In this document: positions 43,073 to 52,199 of the stretch, piece by piece
Layout: each line of letters opens with the position of its first letter
How positions within the stretch are numbered: the stretch's first letter is position 1
NCBI GenBank assembly: GCA_034408855.1
Contig: JAWXCK010000283.1
Coordinates: 1 to 64,000 of the forward strand
Reading direction: 5' to 3'
DNA length: 64,000 bases
Source of the DNA: JAIYDQ01 sp034408855
GTDB lineage: Bacteria; Planctomycetota; Planctomycetia; Pirellulales; Pirellulaceae
The notes under the pieces: model-generated
What the model saw: the letters and a program-made list of their open reading frames with translations, nothing else
Told to the model about the DNA's origin: nothing
The model's database searches: none
Position numbers and translations under genes: made by a program

Positions 43073-43474
43073 ATGCTTCGGATGGAACAGCGAAATATTT
43101 ATCGTGGCAGTCCTGCTCGAGCGTGGATACGTTTGCAACTGCTTTCTCGGGTAAGCGAAATTGTGGAACTAGAATTTTTGGTCGACACGGGAAATCCTTG
43201 TGCGGTCATCATCGACGAATCGACGATGATGGCCAATCGCTGGCGCGAGGCGACGCAGACCGATTCAAATTTCGGATTGTTAACCGGTGGATGGCTGCAC
43301 ATCACAGTTCCTGAAACCGGGTTCGATGCGAAGATGCTGGGCTATTCAAATGACACCGTCGCTAGCGTAGTCAAGCGAAGTGATCCAAATTTTGGTGGAT
43401 TGGTCGGCTTACCACTCCTAAGATTGTTTGAATACGGCGGCGACGCGGGAACTTTTTGGATTCGATCTTCTTAG
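43073..43474 (+). CDS. Retropepsin-like aspartic protease family protein
   Basis: 133 residues. Seen: ELEFLVDTGNPCAVI with the DTG triad of clan AA single-domain aspartic proteases (about residues 32-46), and a C-terminal FGGLVGLPLLRLFEYGGDAGTFW segment that fits the family's G-L-x-G-x-x-L-L strand. Activity would need a homodimer. No signal peptide is present. The start is ATG 43073; the gap from the DUF5678-like gene is only 4 nt, so the two are a cassette. Substrate unknown; the small partner is a possible one, though that is a guess. Confidence 0.74.
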   Translation: MLRMEQRNIYRGSPARAWIRLQLLSRVSEIVELEFLVDTGNPCAVIIDESTMMANRWREATQTDSNFGLLTGGWLHITVPETGFDAKMLGYSNDTVASVVKRSDPNFGGLVGLPLLRLFEYGGDAGTFWIRSS

Positions 43475-43671
43475 ATCGCAGTTGGTTGGTACCTTCCAAT
43501 CCGATGCAACGAGACTCGCGAAATCCGATCTTGAATAATCTGTGTCCCCGACGACCCGGTCGGAGCTCAAGATTGTAGGAATATTGTGTGTACAATGCAG
43601 TTTAGAAGATTTTCAAAAGTTGCGTTTTACGAGCACCAGAAATTGTCCAGATTCAACGAAGTCCAATCCTC

Positions 43672-45084
43672 ATGAACTCCTTTGAACTTTCTCGTCGCCA
43701 ATTGCTTGCGAGCATGTCGACCGGCATTGCCGGAGTAGCGCTATCGCACTTGCTGGAAAGCGAGACGATCGCAGGTACTCGACGCGCGCCGCACTTCTCT
43801 GCAAAGGCCAAGCAAGTCTTGCAGATATTTTGTCCAGGTGCCGCTTCGCATGTCGACCTTTGGGACTACAAGCCGATGCTTGAGAAGCTACATGGCACAC
43901 CGATGCCGGGTGGAGAAACGGAAGTGACGTTTCAAGGCAAGAACGGTAATCTGATGAAGTCGCCCTGGGATTTTGTCTCCTCTGGGCAAAGCGGCAAGAT
44001 GATCTCGTCGATGATGCCGCACATGGCCAAGCATGTCGACGATATCGCCTTTATCCATAGCATGACATCGCGGACCAATACCCATGGTCCGGGTTGTGTC
44101 TATATGAACTCGTGCTTTACTCGCGAAGGCTATCCGAGCGCGGGTTCGTGGGTTAGTTATGGACTTGGCTCGATGAACGAAAACTTACCGACCTATGTAG
44201 CGATGCAAGATGTGCGCGGTGAGCCATCGAACGGGAAAGCCAATTGGAGCAACGGTTTTTTGCCTGCTCAGTATCAAGCGGTAGCGATGTCCGCTCAGCA
44301 ACCACTTCGCAACCTAGCCAGGCCTGCTTCCATATCGGAGAACGAGGAACAAGCGACTCGCGAGTTTTTGAAGTTGATCAACAGCGAACATGCGGTGGTT
44401 CATCCAGGCAACGATGAACTTCGGGCTCGCATGGCAGCTTACCAGTTAGCCGCCAAGATGCAGCTTGCCGCTCCTGAGGTCAGCGATATATCTCGGGAGC
44501 CTCAGCACATTCATGAACTCTACGGCACCGACGACTCGAACCAGCTTAAAGCAGCGTACGCTCGCAATTGTTTGCTCAGCCGACGATTTCTCGAACAAGG
44601 AGTACGCTATGTCAGTCTCTATTGTGCATCGCGAGCCAGCTCGGTGGATGGGTTGCTCAACTGGGATGCGCACAAGACGTTGAAAGCCGATTATGAACGA
44701 CATCTACCGATCTTCGATCAACCGACGGCGGCATTGCTTACCGATCTCAAGCAACGGGGGATGCTGAAGGATGTGCTTGTTATCTGGTGTACTGAATTCG
44801 GTCGCATGCCAACCCATCAAGAAGGAACCAGTGGACGCGATCACAATCCCGATGCGTTTACAACGTGGATGATGGGGGCAGGCGTAAAGGGAGGCGTGAG
44901 CTTTGGTGAGACCGACGAATTCGGTCGTCGCGCTGCAATCGATGTCGCAACAGCCTACGATTTCTACGCGACAATCCTTCATCTCTTGGGCCTGGACCAT
45001 GAAAAGCTGACCTACTATCACAACGGTGCCAATCGTCGACTTACGGATGTTCATGGTCACGTAATCAAGAAGGTGCTCGCGTAA
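43672..45084 (+). CDS. DUF1501 protein with Tat signal
   Basis: Exported protein of the alkaline-phosphatase-like DUF1501 family, exact activity unknown. Seen: Tat-type SRRQLLA motif followed by a hydrophobic stretch; QIFCPGAASHVDLWDYKP near residue 50; MTSRTNTHGPGC; VLVIWCTEFGRMPTHQEG-like metal-site region near residue 370; and a final DFYATILHLLGLD. Its stop overlaps the next start by one base (TAATG), coupling it to the PSD1 cytochrome-like gene. Such pairs are expanded in planctomycetes. Confidence 0.9.
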   Translation: MNSFELSRRQLLASMSTGIAGVALSHLLESETIAGTRRAPHFSAKAKQVLQIFCPGAASHVDLWDYKPMLEKLHGTPMPGGETEVTFQGKNGNLMKSPWDFVSSGQSGKMISSMMPHMAKHVDDIAFIHSMTSRTNTHGPGCVYMNSCFTREGYPSAGSWVSYGLGSMNENLPTYVAMQDVRGEPSNGKANWSNGFLPAQYQAVAMSAQQPLRNLARPASISENEEQATREFLKLINSEHAVVHPGNDELRARMAAYQLAAKMQLAAPEVSDISREPQHIHELYGTDDSNQLKAAYARNCLLSRRFLEQGVRYVSLYCASRASSVDGLLNWDAHKTLKADYERHLPIFDQPTAALLTDLKQRGMLKDVLVIWCTEFGRMPTHQEGTSGRDHNPDAFTTWMMGAGVKGGVSFGETDEFGRRAAIDVATAYDFYATILHLLGLDHEKLTYYHNGANRRLTDVHGHVIKKVLA

Positions 45085-48005
45085 TGCACCTCAAAAAAAA
45101 ATCGCAATCAAAGGAGCGCCAATTGCTATTCGACGCTTGGTTTCGTTGGCCTTCGGCCGCCATTTTATTACTCGTACTGTTGTTTAAAACGACACCCTCA
45201 ACGAAAGCTGAAACTCCGCTTGGGAGAGACGAAATTGCTTTTTTTGAACAAAGAATTCGTCCAGTACTCATCGAACACTGTTACGGTTGTCATAGCGCCG
45301 CAGCCGAAAAGATCAAGGGGAATCTCTATCTCGATTCGCAAGCCGGTTGGAAAAAAGGAGGAGACACCGGCGAGCCCGCGATGGTGCCTGGAAAACCCGA
45401 AGAGAGCTTGCTCATTCGAAGCATTCAGCATCTTGAAGCAGGGCTCGAAATGCCCCCCGAGAAACCCAAGCTTCCCGATGCGGTCATCGCGGATCTTGTG
45501 ACATGGGTGAAAATGGGAGCACCCGATCCTCGCGACGATGTCAAGGTAGAAGCGAAACGGGGTGACAAAAGTTGGTGGTCGCTTCAACCGTTGAATAGAC
45601 GCTTCAAGCATGACTCCATCGATGGCTTTGTTCGCGAAAAGCTGGCCGAGAAGAGCCTGGCGTTGAATCCGCCCGCCGATCCGCGATCTTTGATTCGGCG
45701 TATGAGCTATGACTTACACGGCTTGCCACCGACGCTCGAAGAAGTCAAAGCCTTCGAAGAAGCCTTTCAACGAGACGCTCCATCAGCGACCGAAGGCTTT
45801 GTCGATCGTCTACTTGCTTCGCCTCGCTACGGTGAGCGTTGGGGCCGACATTGGCTGGATGTGATTCGTTTCGGCGAATCCATCGGCTTCGAAAAAAACA
45901 TTGTCATCGACGATCTCTGGCCATTCCGCGATTACGTTATCAAGTCGATCAATAACGACAAACCCTTCAAACAGTTCATCATCGAGCATCTCGCGGGTGA
46001 TGTAATCGGTAAAGACCAGCCGGAGGTCGAAGTCGGCAGCGCGTTTTTAGTCGCGGGACCGTATGACGATGTGGGCAATCAGGATGTCGTTGCGCAGAAG
46101 AACATCCTCGCGGCGACGTTGGACGACATGATTACGGCAACAAGCGGCGCGTTTCTTGGGCTTACCATCCATTGCGCTCGCTGCCACAACCACAAGTTCG
46201 ACCCGATCCCTACCGAGGACTACTATCGCCTTCGTTCAGCGTTTGAAGGGGTCACGCACGGGCGACGTCCGATTGCGACCGCCGAACAGCGAGCAGCATT
46301 CACTGCATCGATGCAACCACTCAACAAGCAGAAGGAGAAACTTACCGCCGAGCGCAAGACTCTTGACAATACTATCAACGCGCGAGCGAAGACCGAATTT
46401 GACAAGCACACACCCACGCGCCCGAAGATCGATCCTCAGCTTACGGAGGAAACCTTCGCGCCAGAGGAGGCTCGCTACGTGAAGTTTGTGATTCTAGCAG
46501 ACACCAGCGCCATGACCAAAGTCTCCTCGGCTCGCTTGACTGAGTTCGAGATCTGGAGTGACGACTCGGAACCTCGTAATGTTGCGCTCGCCAAGAACGG
46601 CGCAGTAGCCGAGGGTGCACGCTCGACCGTCGCCGAGGATTTCCTCGAGGCCTATGGGCCACAGTTCTGCATCGACGGCCAGTTCGGCGAGCAATGGTTA
46701 ATCGGCGAGCCAGCGGTGCTGACGATCACGTTGGCAAAGCCAGAGATAATTCGCCGCATCGCATTTAGCAACGCCAAGGGAGCGAACATCGAAGACAAGG
46801 CGCAGGGATCGACTCCATGCGAATATGAGGTGCAAGTGTCGCTGGATGGCAAGGTGTGGAAGACTGTCGCCAGCGGAGACGATCGCGAACCGTGGACTCC
46901 CGAGCATGGCACCGAGCGATCGCGGCGCAAGATCATCACGCCCGAGGAAAACGAGAAACTCGCAGCAATTACTAAGCAGCTCGCACAAGTGCAGGCAAGG
47001 ATTAACAAAGTGCCCAAGCTCCCCGAGGTCTGGGCCGGCAACTATGCGCAGCCGATGGAATCGACCTTCGTCCACAAGGGGGGCGATCCGATGAAACCCG
47101 GCGAGGCCGTCGTGCCCGCGAGCCTCAACGTACTGGAGCAAGTCGTCAAACCATACGAGCTTCAAACGGATACGCCGGAAGGCGAACGCCGCCTAGCACT
47201 CGCGCAGTGGATCACGAGCGTCGATAACCCGCTCACACCGCGCGTGCTTGCGAACCGAGTTTGGCAATATCACTTCGGCGCAGGCATCGTCGATACGCCG
47301 AGCGACTTCGGCTTTCTCGGAAGCCCGCCGACTCATCCCGAGTTGCTCGATTTTCTCGCAGTGCGATTGGTTACATACGATTGGCAACTGAAACCACTAC
47401 ATCGAGAAATTATGCTTTCGCAGGCGTATCTTCAATCTTCAACCTTTCGCGAGGATGCATCCAGGGAAGATAAAGATGCACGTTGGCTTTGGCGTTTTCC
47501 ACCTCGTCGGTTAAGTGCCGAGGAACTTCGCGATACAATGTTGAGCGTTGCCGGGAAGTTGCAATTGGAGCCGATGGGTGGCCCTGGATTCCGGCTTTAC
47601 AAATTTACACGGAATAACGTTTGCACATATTTCCCACTCGACATGCACGGCCCTGAGACCTATCGCCGCGCAGTCTATCATCAGAACGCGCGAGCCAGTG
47701 TCGTCGACGTACTCAACGATTTCGATCTTCCCGACATCGCCTTCGCTGCGCCGAAGCGAGCTAACACCACCACACCCTTGCAAGCCCTCACGCTTCTCAA
47801 TCACAGCTTCACCCTCGACATGGCTAAGGCACTTGCCGCACGGATCGAGAAAGGAGACGCGATAGTCAACGCTTATACTTTCGCGTTCCAACGTCCGCCG
47901 ACCGATAAAGAACGCGTGGCCGCCGAACAACTCATCTCGCAATACGGCCGCGAATCTTTCTGCCGAGCACTGCTGAACGCAAATGAACTCCTCTACGTCG
48001 AGTGA
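45084..48005 (+). CDS. PSD1 cytochrome-domain protein (PSCyt1/DUF1549/DUF1553) with discoidin-like insert
   Basis: Large exported multidomain protein, 973 aa. Seen in order: signal peptide (to about 45), a c-type heme site CYGCH (near 70), DUF1549 (about 165-390) with SPRYGERWGRHWLDVIRF and a second CARCHNHKFDP near 360. A beta-rich F5/8 type C (discoidin)-like segment (about 460-615) includes EARYVKFVILADTS and SLDGKVWKTVASGDD. DUF1553 (about 690-960) includes NPLTPRVLANRVWQ and TPLQALTLLN. The discoidin-like insert and its flank are richer in GC than the ends of the gene. It is coupled to the DUF1501 gene. Role unknown, probably surface redox or carbohydrate-related. Confidence 0.9.
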   Translation: MHLKKKSQSKERQLLFDAWFRWPSAAILLLVLLFKTTPSTKAETPLGRDEIAFFEQRIRPVLIEHCYGCHSAAAEKIKGNLYLDSQAGWKKGGDTGEPAMVPGKPEESLLIRSIQHLEAGLEMPPEKPKLPDAVIADLVTWVKMGAPDPRDDVKVEAKRGDKSWWSLQPLNRRFKHDSIDGFVREKLAEKSLALNPPADPRSLIRRMSYDLHGLPPTLEEVKAFEEAFQRDAPSATEGFVDRLLASPRYGERWGRHWLDVIRFGESIGFEKNIVIDDLWPFRDYVIKSINNDKPFKQFIIEHLAGDVIGKDQPEVEVGSAFLVAGPYDDVGNQDVVAQKNILAATLDDMITATSGAFLGLTIHCARCHNHKFDPIPTEDYYRLRSAFEGVTHGRRPIATAEQRAAFTASMQPLNKQKEKLTAERKTLDNTINARAKTEFDKHTPTRPKIDPQLTEETFAPEEARYVKFVILADTSAMTKVSSARLTEFEIWSDDSEPRNVALAKNGAVAEGARSTVAEDFLEAYGPQFCIDGQFGEQWLIGEPAVLTITLAKPEIIRRIAFSNAKGANIEDKAQGSTPCEYEVQVSLDGKVWKTVASGDDREPWTPEHGTERSRRKIITPEENEKLAAITKQLAQVQARINKVPKLPEVWAGNYAQPMESTFVHKGGDPMKPGEAVVPASLNVLEQVVKPYELQTDTPEGERRLALAQWITSVDNPLTPRVLANRVWQYHFGAGIVDTPSDFGFLGSPPTHPELLDFLAVRLVTYDWQLKPLHREIMLSQAYLQSSTFREDASREDKDARWLWRFPPRRLSAEELRDTMLSVAGKLQLEPMGGPGFRLYKFTRNNVCTYFPLDMHGPETYRRAVYHQNARASVVDVLNDFDLPDIAFAAPKRANTTTPLQALTLLNHSFTLDMAKALAARIEKGDAIVNAYTFAFQRPPTDKERVAAEQLISQYGRESFCRALLNANELLYVE

Positions 48006-48075
48006 TCCACTAAGACGAAATAAAGAACCTTTGTATGCGGCAGCGTTGGCCCGCCTATGTCATCCGTTTCGCTTC

Positions 48076-49455
48076 CTATAAACCAGCTACATTGAATTCG
48101 GGTCGATATTCGCGGCGAAGGAGAGACTGAGCATCCGCAAAATTGGTAATGATCGCTTGTTCGGAATTCCATTCCAGTGTCTGTCCAGGAAAACGATTGG
48201 CTAAAACGCCTAACAGGACCGCTTCGGTCAATGGTCCAGCGTATCCGAAATGCGCCGTAGTGGGGGTACCGCCCAGGCACGCATCGACGAAAAGATGGTA
48301 GTGATTCCCGTTGGGAGCCATTTGGATTTCGAAATTCGAAAACTGCTCTACAGGCAAAAGGATCGGTGTTGCGATATGAGGAAGCAGCACATACCCACTT
48401 TCACCGACAAACATCGATCCCTGTTTAGGCAACTCGACTAGTTTACCTTCGGCATCGGTCCGCTCGGGCCAGGATGTTGTATCCGGCATCAAACCACCAT
48501 CGCTCCAGGTCAGCAAAAACGACTCTGTCGTATAATCTGTCGGGCCAAAGTAAAATTGAGTCTGATTCTTGAGGCCATACGATTTGAGAGGTGGAACTGG
48601 GCTGCTGGAAACGATCTTGCGCGGTGCTCCTAACTTGAGTGCCGAGAAAACCGGGTCCAAGATATGGATCGCCATGTCTCCCATGGTGCCACAACCAAAG
48701 TCATACCAGCGGCGCCAATTAGCAGGATGGAAATGCCCCTCGGCGTAGGGTCGCTCAGCCGCCGTACCTAGCCAAAGATTCCAAGCAAGGTGTTCGGGGA
48801 CTGCGGTTGGTTCTGGATCGGGGCCGTCATACCCCCAGGTCTTGCTGCTCCATGAGTGAACTTCTTTGACTTTGCCAATGGCACCGCTTTGGATTAAATT
48901 CACCGCGGTGCGATATGCCGCATGGGAATGAATTTGCGTCCCCATCTGCGTGACCAGATTCCGTTTCTCCGCCGTAAGACGCAACTGTCTCGCTTCGTAA
49001 ACATCATGTGTCAATGGTTTCTGGCAATAGACGTGCTTACCTTGATTCATCGCCATCATTGTCGCAGGAGCATGCGTATGGTCCGGAGTGGAGACTTGAA
49101 CAGCATCAATTCGATCGTGCAGTACATTCAACATTTCACGGTAATCTGAAAAAATTGCCGCCGTCGGGTGCTTTTCGTTGGCCATAGCAAGTCGCTGGCT
49201 ATCGACATCACAAAGCGCAACGATATCGACCTTGTCGTGTGAACTCAGCGATGACAGGTCGGATGCCCCCATCCCTCCAATACCGATACTTGCTATGCGC
49301 AAACGACCATTATCCGTTCCCTGTGCGCCGGTTGCTTGATGAATATTCCGCAACCAAGCTGTCGTTGCAAGAATTCCCCCCGTCGCATGCGACACGAACT
49401 CTCGTCGCGAAGACGTTGACGGTGCAATAGGAACTGATTGGAAAGTCATGTTCAT
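48076..49455 (-). CDS. Exported Gfo/Idh/MocA-family oxidoreductase (Tat signal)
   Basis: 459 aa. Seen: a twin-arginine signal SSRREFVSHATGG (about residues 15-27), the Rossmann start RIASIGIGGMGASDL, STPDHTHAPATM and the QKPLTHDV motif near residue 145 (EKP equivalent). A C-terminal domain carries GCGTMGDMAIHILDPVFSALKL and TSWPERTDA-like segments. Planctomycete members of this class act outside the cytoplasm and carry their cofactor through the Tat system. Starts at ATG 49455 or 49449. It is convergent with the PSD1 gene. Substrate unknown. Confidence 0.87.
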   Translation of the reverse strand: MNMTFQSVPIAPSTSSRREFVSHATGGILATTAWLRNIHQATGAQGTDNGRLRIASIGIGGMGASDLSSLSSHDKVDIVALCDVDSQRLAMANEKHPTAAIFSDYREMLNVLHDRIDAVQVSTPDHTHAPATMMAMNQGKHVYCQKPLTHDVYEARQLRLTAEKRNLVTQMGTQIHSHAAYRTAVNLIQSGAIGKVKEVHSWSSKTWGYDGPDPEPTAVPEHLAWNLWLGTAAERPYAEGHFHPANWRRWYDFGCGTMGDMAIHILDPVFSALKLGAPRKIVSSSPVPPLKSYGLKNQTQFYFGPTDYTTESFLLTWSDGGLMPDTTSWPERTDAEGKLVELPKQGSMFVGESGYVLLPHIATPILLPVEQFSNFEIQMAPNGNHYHLFVDACLGGTPTTAHFGYAGPLTEAVLLGVLANRFPGQTLEWNSEQAIITNFADAQSLLRREYRPEFNVAGL

Positions 49456-49928
49456 CTTTCTTGTTATTGAACGTTACCAACGATTTGTATCTTGCGATGA
49501 CCCGTTGAAGGGTACCGCTATCTTAAATCTCCGACGCCAACTTTATCAACTCTGGCCGATCTCTTCGGGCAATCCACAACGTCTACCTAATCGAACCACC
49601 CTGTCCATTGCGTTGCCTGTCCTTTGTGTCCCTTATGTCTTTGTCTCTTTTACGTCTAAATGTCGGCATTCGGATGAAAATGGACCTTTTACGGCATTCT
49701 TAGCGGATGGCAGAATTGATTGTGGCTGCTACTTTGATTGCAAGCTAGCGTCGCAGTCACTATATTAGAACTCTCGAAGAAAGTCCCGCCCCAGTTTTCA
49801 ATTCCCGCCTTCTGCTCTGAAACAACGCACAATTCTATCGTAGCCACGTTCGTTAGAGCGTGCAGAGAAAATTATCGCTGATTTGTAGTTCACCCCATTA
49901 CAGACACGCGTACTCGACTTGCTCGCTC
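49456..49928. other. Intergenic region before the second PSD1/DUF1501 operon
   Basis: Mostly no recognisable feature. A promoter candidate for the plus-strand operon is TTGCAA (49738-49743) with TATATT (49761-49766) at 17-nt spacing; the predicted start is near 49774, leaving a leader of about 155 nt. Confidence 0.35.
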
Positions 49929-52187
49929 ATGACCTTCGCTCCACGTTCCAACTCTTTTTTGACCCTAGCTTGTACTGGCTTGCTGGCGATCATCGCATTA
50001 GCTGGAAGCTCTGCGATGGGAGTCGAAACGCTCGCAAAGACAACGACGTCGCTTGCGGCTCAAACGGAGACCATGGCCCGCAAATTTGAGCTAGACATCC
50101 AGCCAATTCTTACAGCTCGGGGTTGTAACTCAGGTGGCTGCCATGGCAAATCGCGTGGGCAAAATGGCTTCGCCCTATCGCTGCTCGGTTTTGATGCCGA
50201 CATGGATTACAAAGCGATCGCTTTCGAATCACGTGGACGCCGTCTTTCATTATTAGCACCTTCTGAAAGTCTGTTGCTGGTCAAAGCGACGGGCCAAGTC
50301 CCGCACGGCGGTGGCGTGCGATTCAAGACGACGGACCAAGAGTATCGGCTATTGATGGAATGGATCGAGTCAGGTTTGTTGCGAGCATCGGACACCGATC
50401 CGAAGCTTGTCGGAATCAAGATTACACCGGCACCGCATGCATTGTTGCCTGATGAAAAAGAGATGCTCAGCGTCACCGCTAGCTACAGCGACGGATCGGC
50501 ACGCGATATCACTCGGATGTGCGCCTTTCTATCGAATGAGCCGGCTATTATATCGGTTGCGGCTGACGGGGGATTGCAAGCAGGCAAACTTGCTGGCGAA
50601 GCGACGATCATGGCTCGCTATATGGGGATGATAGCGACCTGGAGCTCGGCTATTCCGCAGCCTGATCCTGTTTCACAAGATCGCTACGATTCGCTTCCAA
50701 AGAACAACTTTATCGATGAGCTTGTCTATCAAAAGCTTGCATCGTTAAACATTCTTCCGAGTGCTCCCTGTAGTGATAGTCAGTTTTTGCGTCGACTTTT
50801 TCTCGATGCGATTGGGCGTATCCCTACGGCTGACGAAGTCTACTCGTTCTTACACGATACGTCGCCGGACAAGCGATCGCGATGGGTCCAATCGGTGCTC
50901 GATCGGCCGGAGTACGTCGATTTCTGGGCAAACAAATGGGCCGATTTGCTCCGTCCGAATCCTTATCGTGTCGGCATCAAAGCGACGTACAGCCTCGATG
51001 CGTGGCTTCGAGAGTCCTTTCGCAAGAACTTGCCTTACGACCAATTTGTTCGGCAGCTTGTTACAGCCCAGGGAAGTACGTGGCGCAATGGCGCGGTCAC
51101 CATCTACCGCGATCGTCGACAACCGGAAGAAATCACGACGATGATCAGCCAGTTGTTTTTGGGAGTACGACTCGAATGCGCAAAATGCCACCAGCATCCT
51201 TTCGAGGTTTATAGCCAGGCAGATTTTTTTGGTATGGCCGCTCACTTTGCGCGTGTTGGCTACAAAGGGACGGGAATCTCGCCTCCGATATCGGGCGGCG
51301 AAGAAATTGTCTTCGTGAAATCGAAAGGCGATGTGCGACATCCGCTCACCGATCACGTTCTCGAACCGCGGACGCTTTTCGGTGAAGCGAAGGCTGTCGA
51401 ACCAAACCAAGATCCTCGAATATCGCTCGCCGACTGGATGACATCTCCGGAGAATCCCTATTTCGCGCAAGCGGCCGCCAATCGACTTTGGGCTGAAGTC
51501 ATGAGCGTTGGGATTGTCGATCCCGTCGATGATCTTCGAGCTACCAATCCCGCAAGCAACCCATTGCTTCTCATGGCGCTGGCCGATCACTTTCGACAGG
51601 TCGGTTATGACAATAAGAAGCTTTTGTACACGATTTTTTCCAGTCACGTCTACTCGCTATCTTCAGAGCCGAACGCGTCCAATGCCACCGACAGTCGGAA
51701 TTTTTCCCGGCATTATCGAAAACGCTTAAGAGCCGAGGTTCTCGCGGATGCGATTTCCGACATTACGCAACGCAGTGAAGATTTTGATGGCATGCCAAAA
51801 GGGATGCGGGCCATGCAGCTTTGGACGGCGCGAACGAGCTCCGAATTGCTCGATGCTTTTGGTCGCCCAGATCCTAATCAAGATCCGCCTTGCGAACGTC
51901 AAACTTCTGCTACGATGACTCAGACGCTTCATCTGATGAATGCTTCGCACATGCAACAGCGGATCTCGTCGGATGAAGGGCGTTGTCAGCGATTGGCGTC
52001 ATCTGAAAAGATGCCTTCAGCGATCATCGAAGAGCTCTACTTGACGATCTTCAATCGACCGCCTGACGAACGCGAGTTGTCGGATATCCAAGCGGAATTC
52101 GACGCTCCCGATTCAGATCGTCGGCAACTTGTCGAAGACCTTATGTGGTCCATGCTTAATTCACCTGAATTCCTTTACCTCGATTAG
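49929..52187 (+). CDS. DUF1549/DUF1553 protein with BIG2-like domain and atypical heme motif
   Basis: 752 aa exported protein. Seen: signal peptide, then a C-x4-CH motif (CNSGGCHG, about residue 65) followed by GKSRGQNGFALSLLGFD, which is spaced wider than the usual CxxCH. A bacterial Ig-like segment follows (about 165-245, LSVTASYSDGSARDITRMCAF...GEATIMARY). DUF1549 comes next (about 270-430, with CAKCHQHPFEVYSQADFFG), then DUF1553 to the end (NPYFAQAAANRLWAEVM, FGRPDPNQDPPCERQT). ATG 49929 is preferred over GTG 49860 for the signal peptide. First gene of a unit with DUF1501 and PPC genes. Confidence 0.88.
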   Translation: MTFAPRSNSFLTLACTGLLAIIALAGSSAMGVETLAKTTTSLAAQTETMARKFELDIQPILTARGCNSGGCHGKSRGQNGFALSLLGFDADMDYKAIAFESRGRRLSLLAPSESLLLVKATGQVPHGGGVRFKTTDQEYRLLMEWIESGLLRASDTDPKLVGIKITPAPHALLPDEKEMLSVTASYSDGSARDITRMCAFLSNEPAIISVAADGGLQAGKLAGEATIMARYMGMIATWSSAIPQPDPVSQDRYDSLPKNNFIDELVYQKLASLNILPSAPCSDSQFLRRLFLDAIGRIPTADEVYSFLHDTSPDKRSRWVQSVLDRPEYVDFWANKWADLLRPNPYRVGIKATYSLDAWLRESFRKNLPYDQFVRQLVTAQGSTWRNGAVTIYRDRRQPEEITTMISQLFLGVRLECAKCHQHPFEVYSQADFFGMAAHFARVGYKGTGISPPISGGEEIVFVKSKGDVRHPLTDHVLEPRTLFGEAKAVEPNQDPRISLADWMTSPENPYFAQAAANRLWAEVMSVGIVDPVDDLRATNPASNPLLLMALADHFRQVGYDNKKLLYTIFSSHVYSLSSEPNASNATDSRNFSRHYRKRLRAEVLADAISDITQRSEDFDGMPKGMRAMQLWTARTSSELLDAFGRPDPNQDPPCERQTSATMTQTLHLMNASHMQQRISSDEGRCQRLASSEKMPSAIIEELYLTIFNRPPDERELSDIQAEFDAPDSDRRQLVEDLMWSMLNSPEFLYLD

Positions 52188-52199
52188 AGAGACACGATC

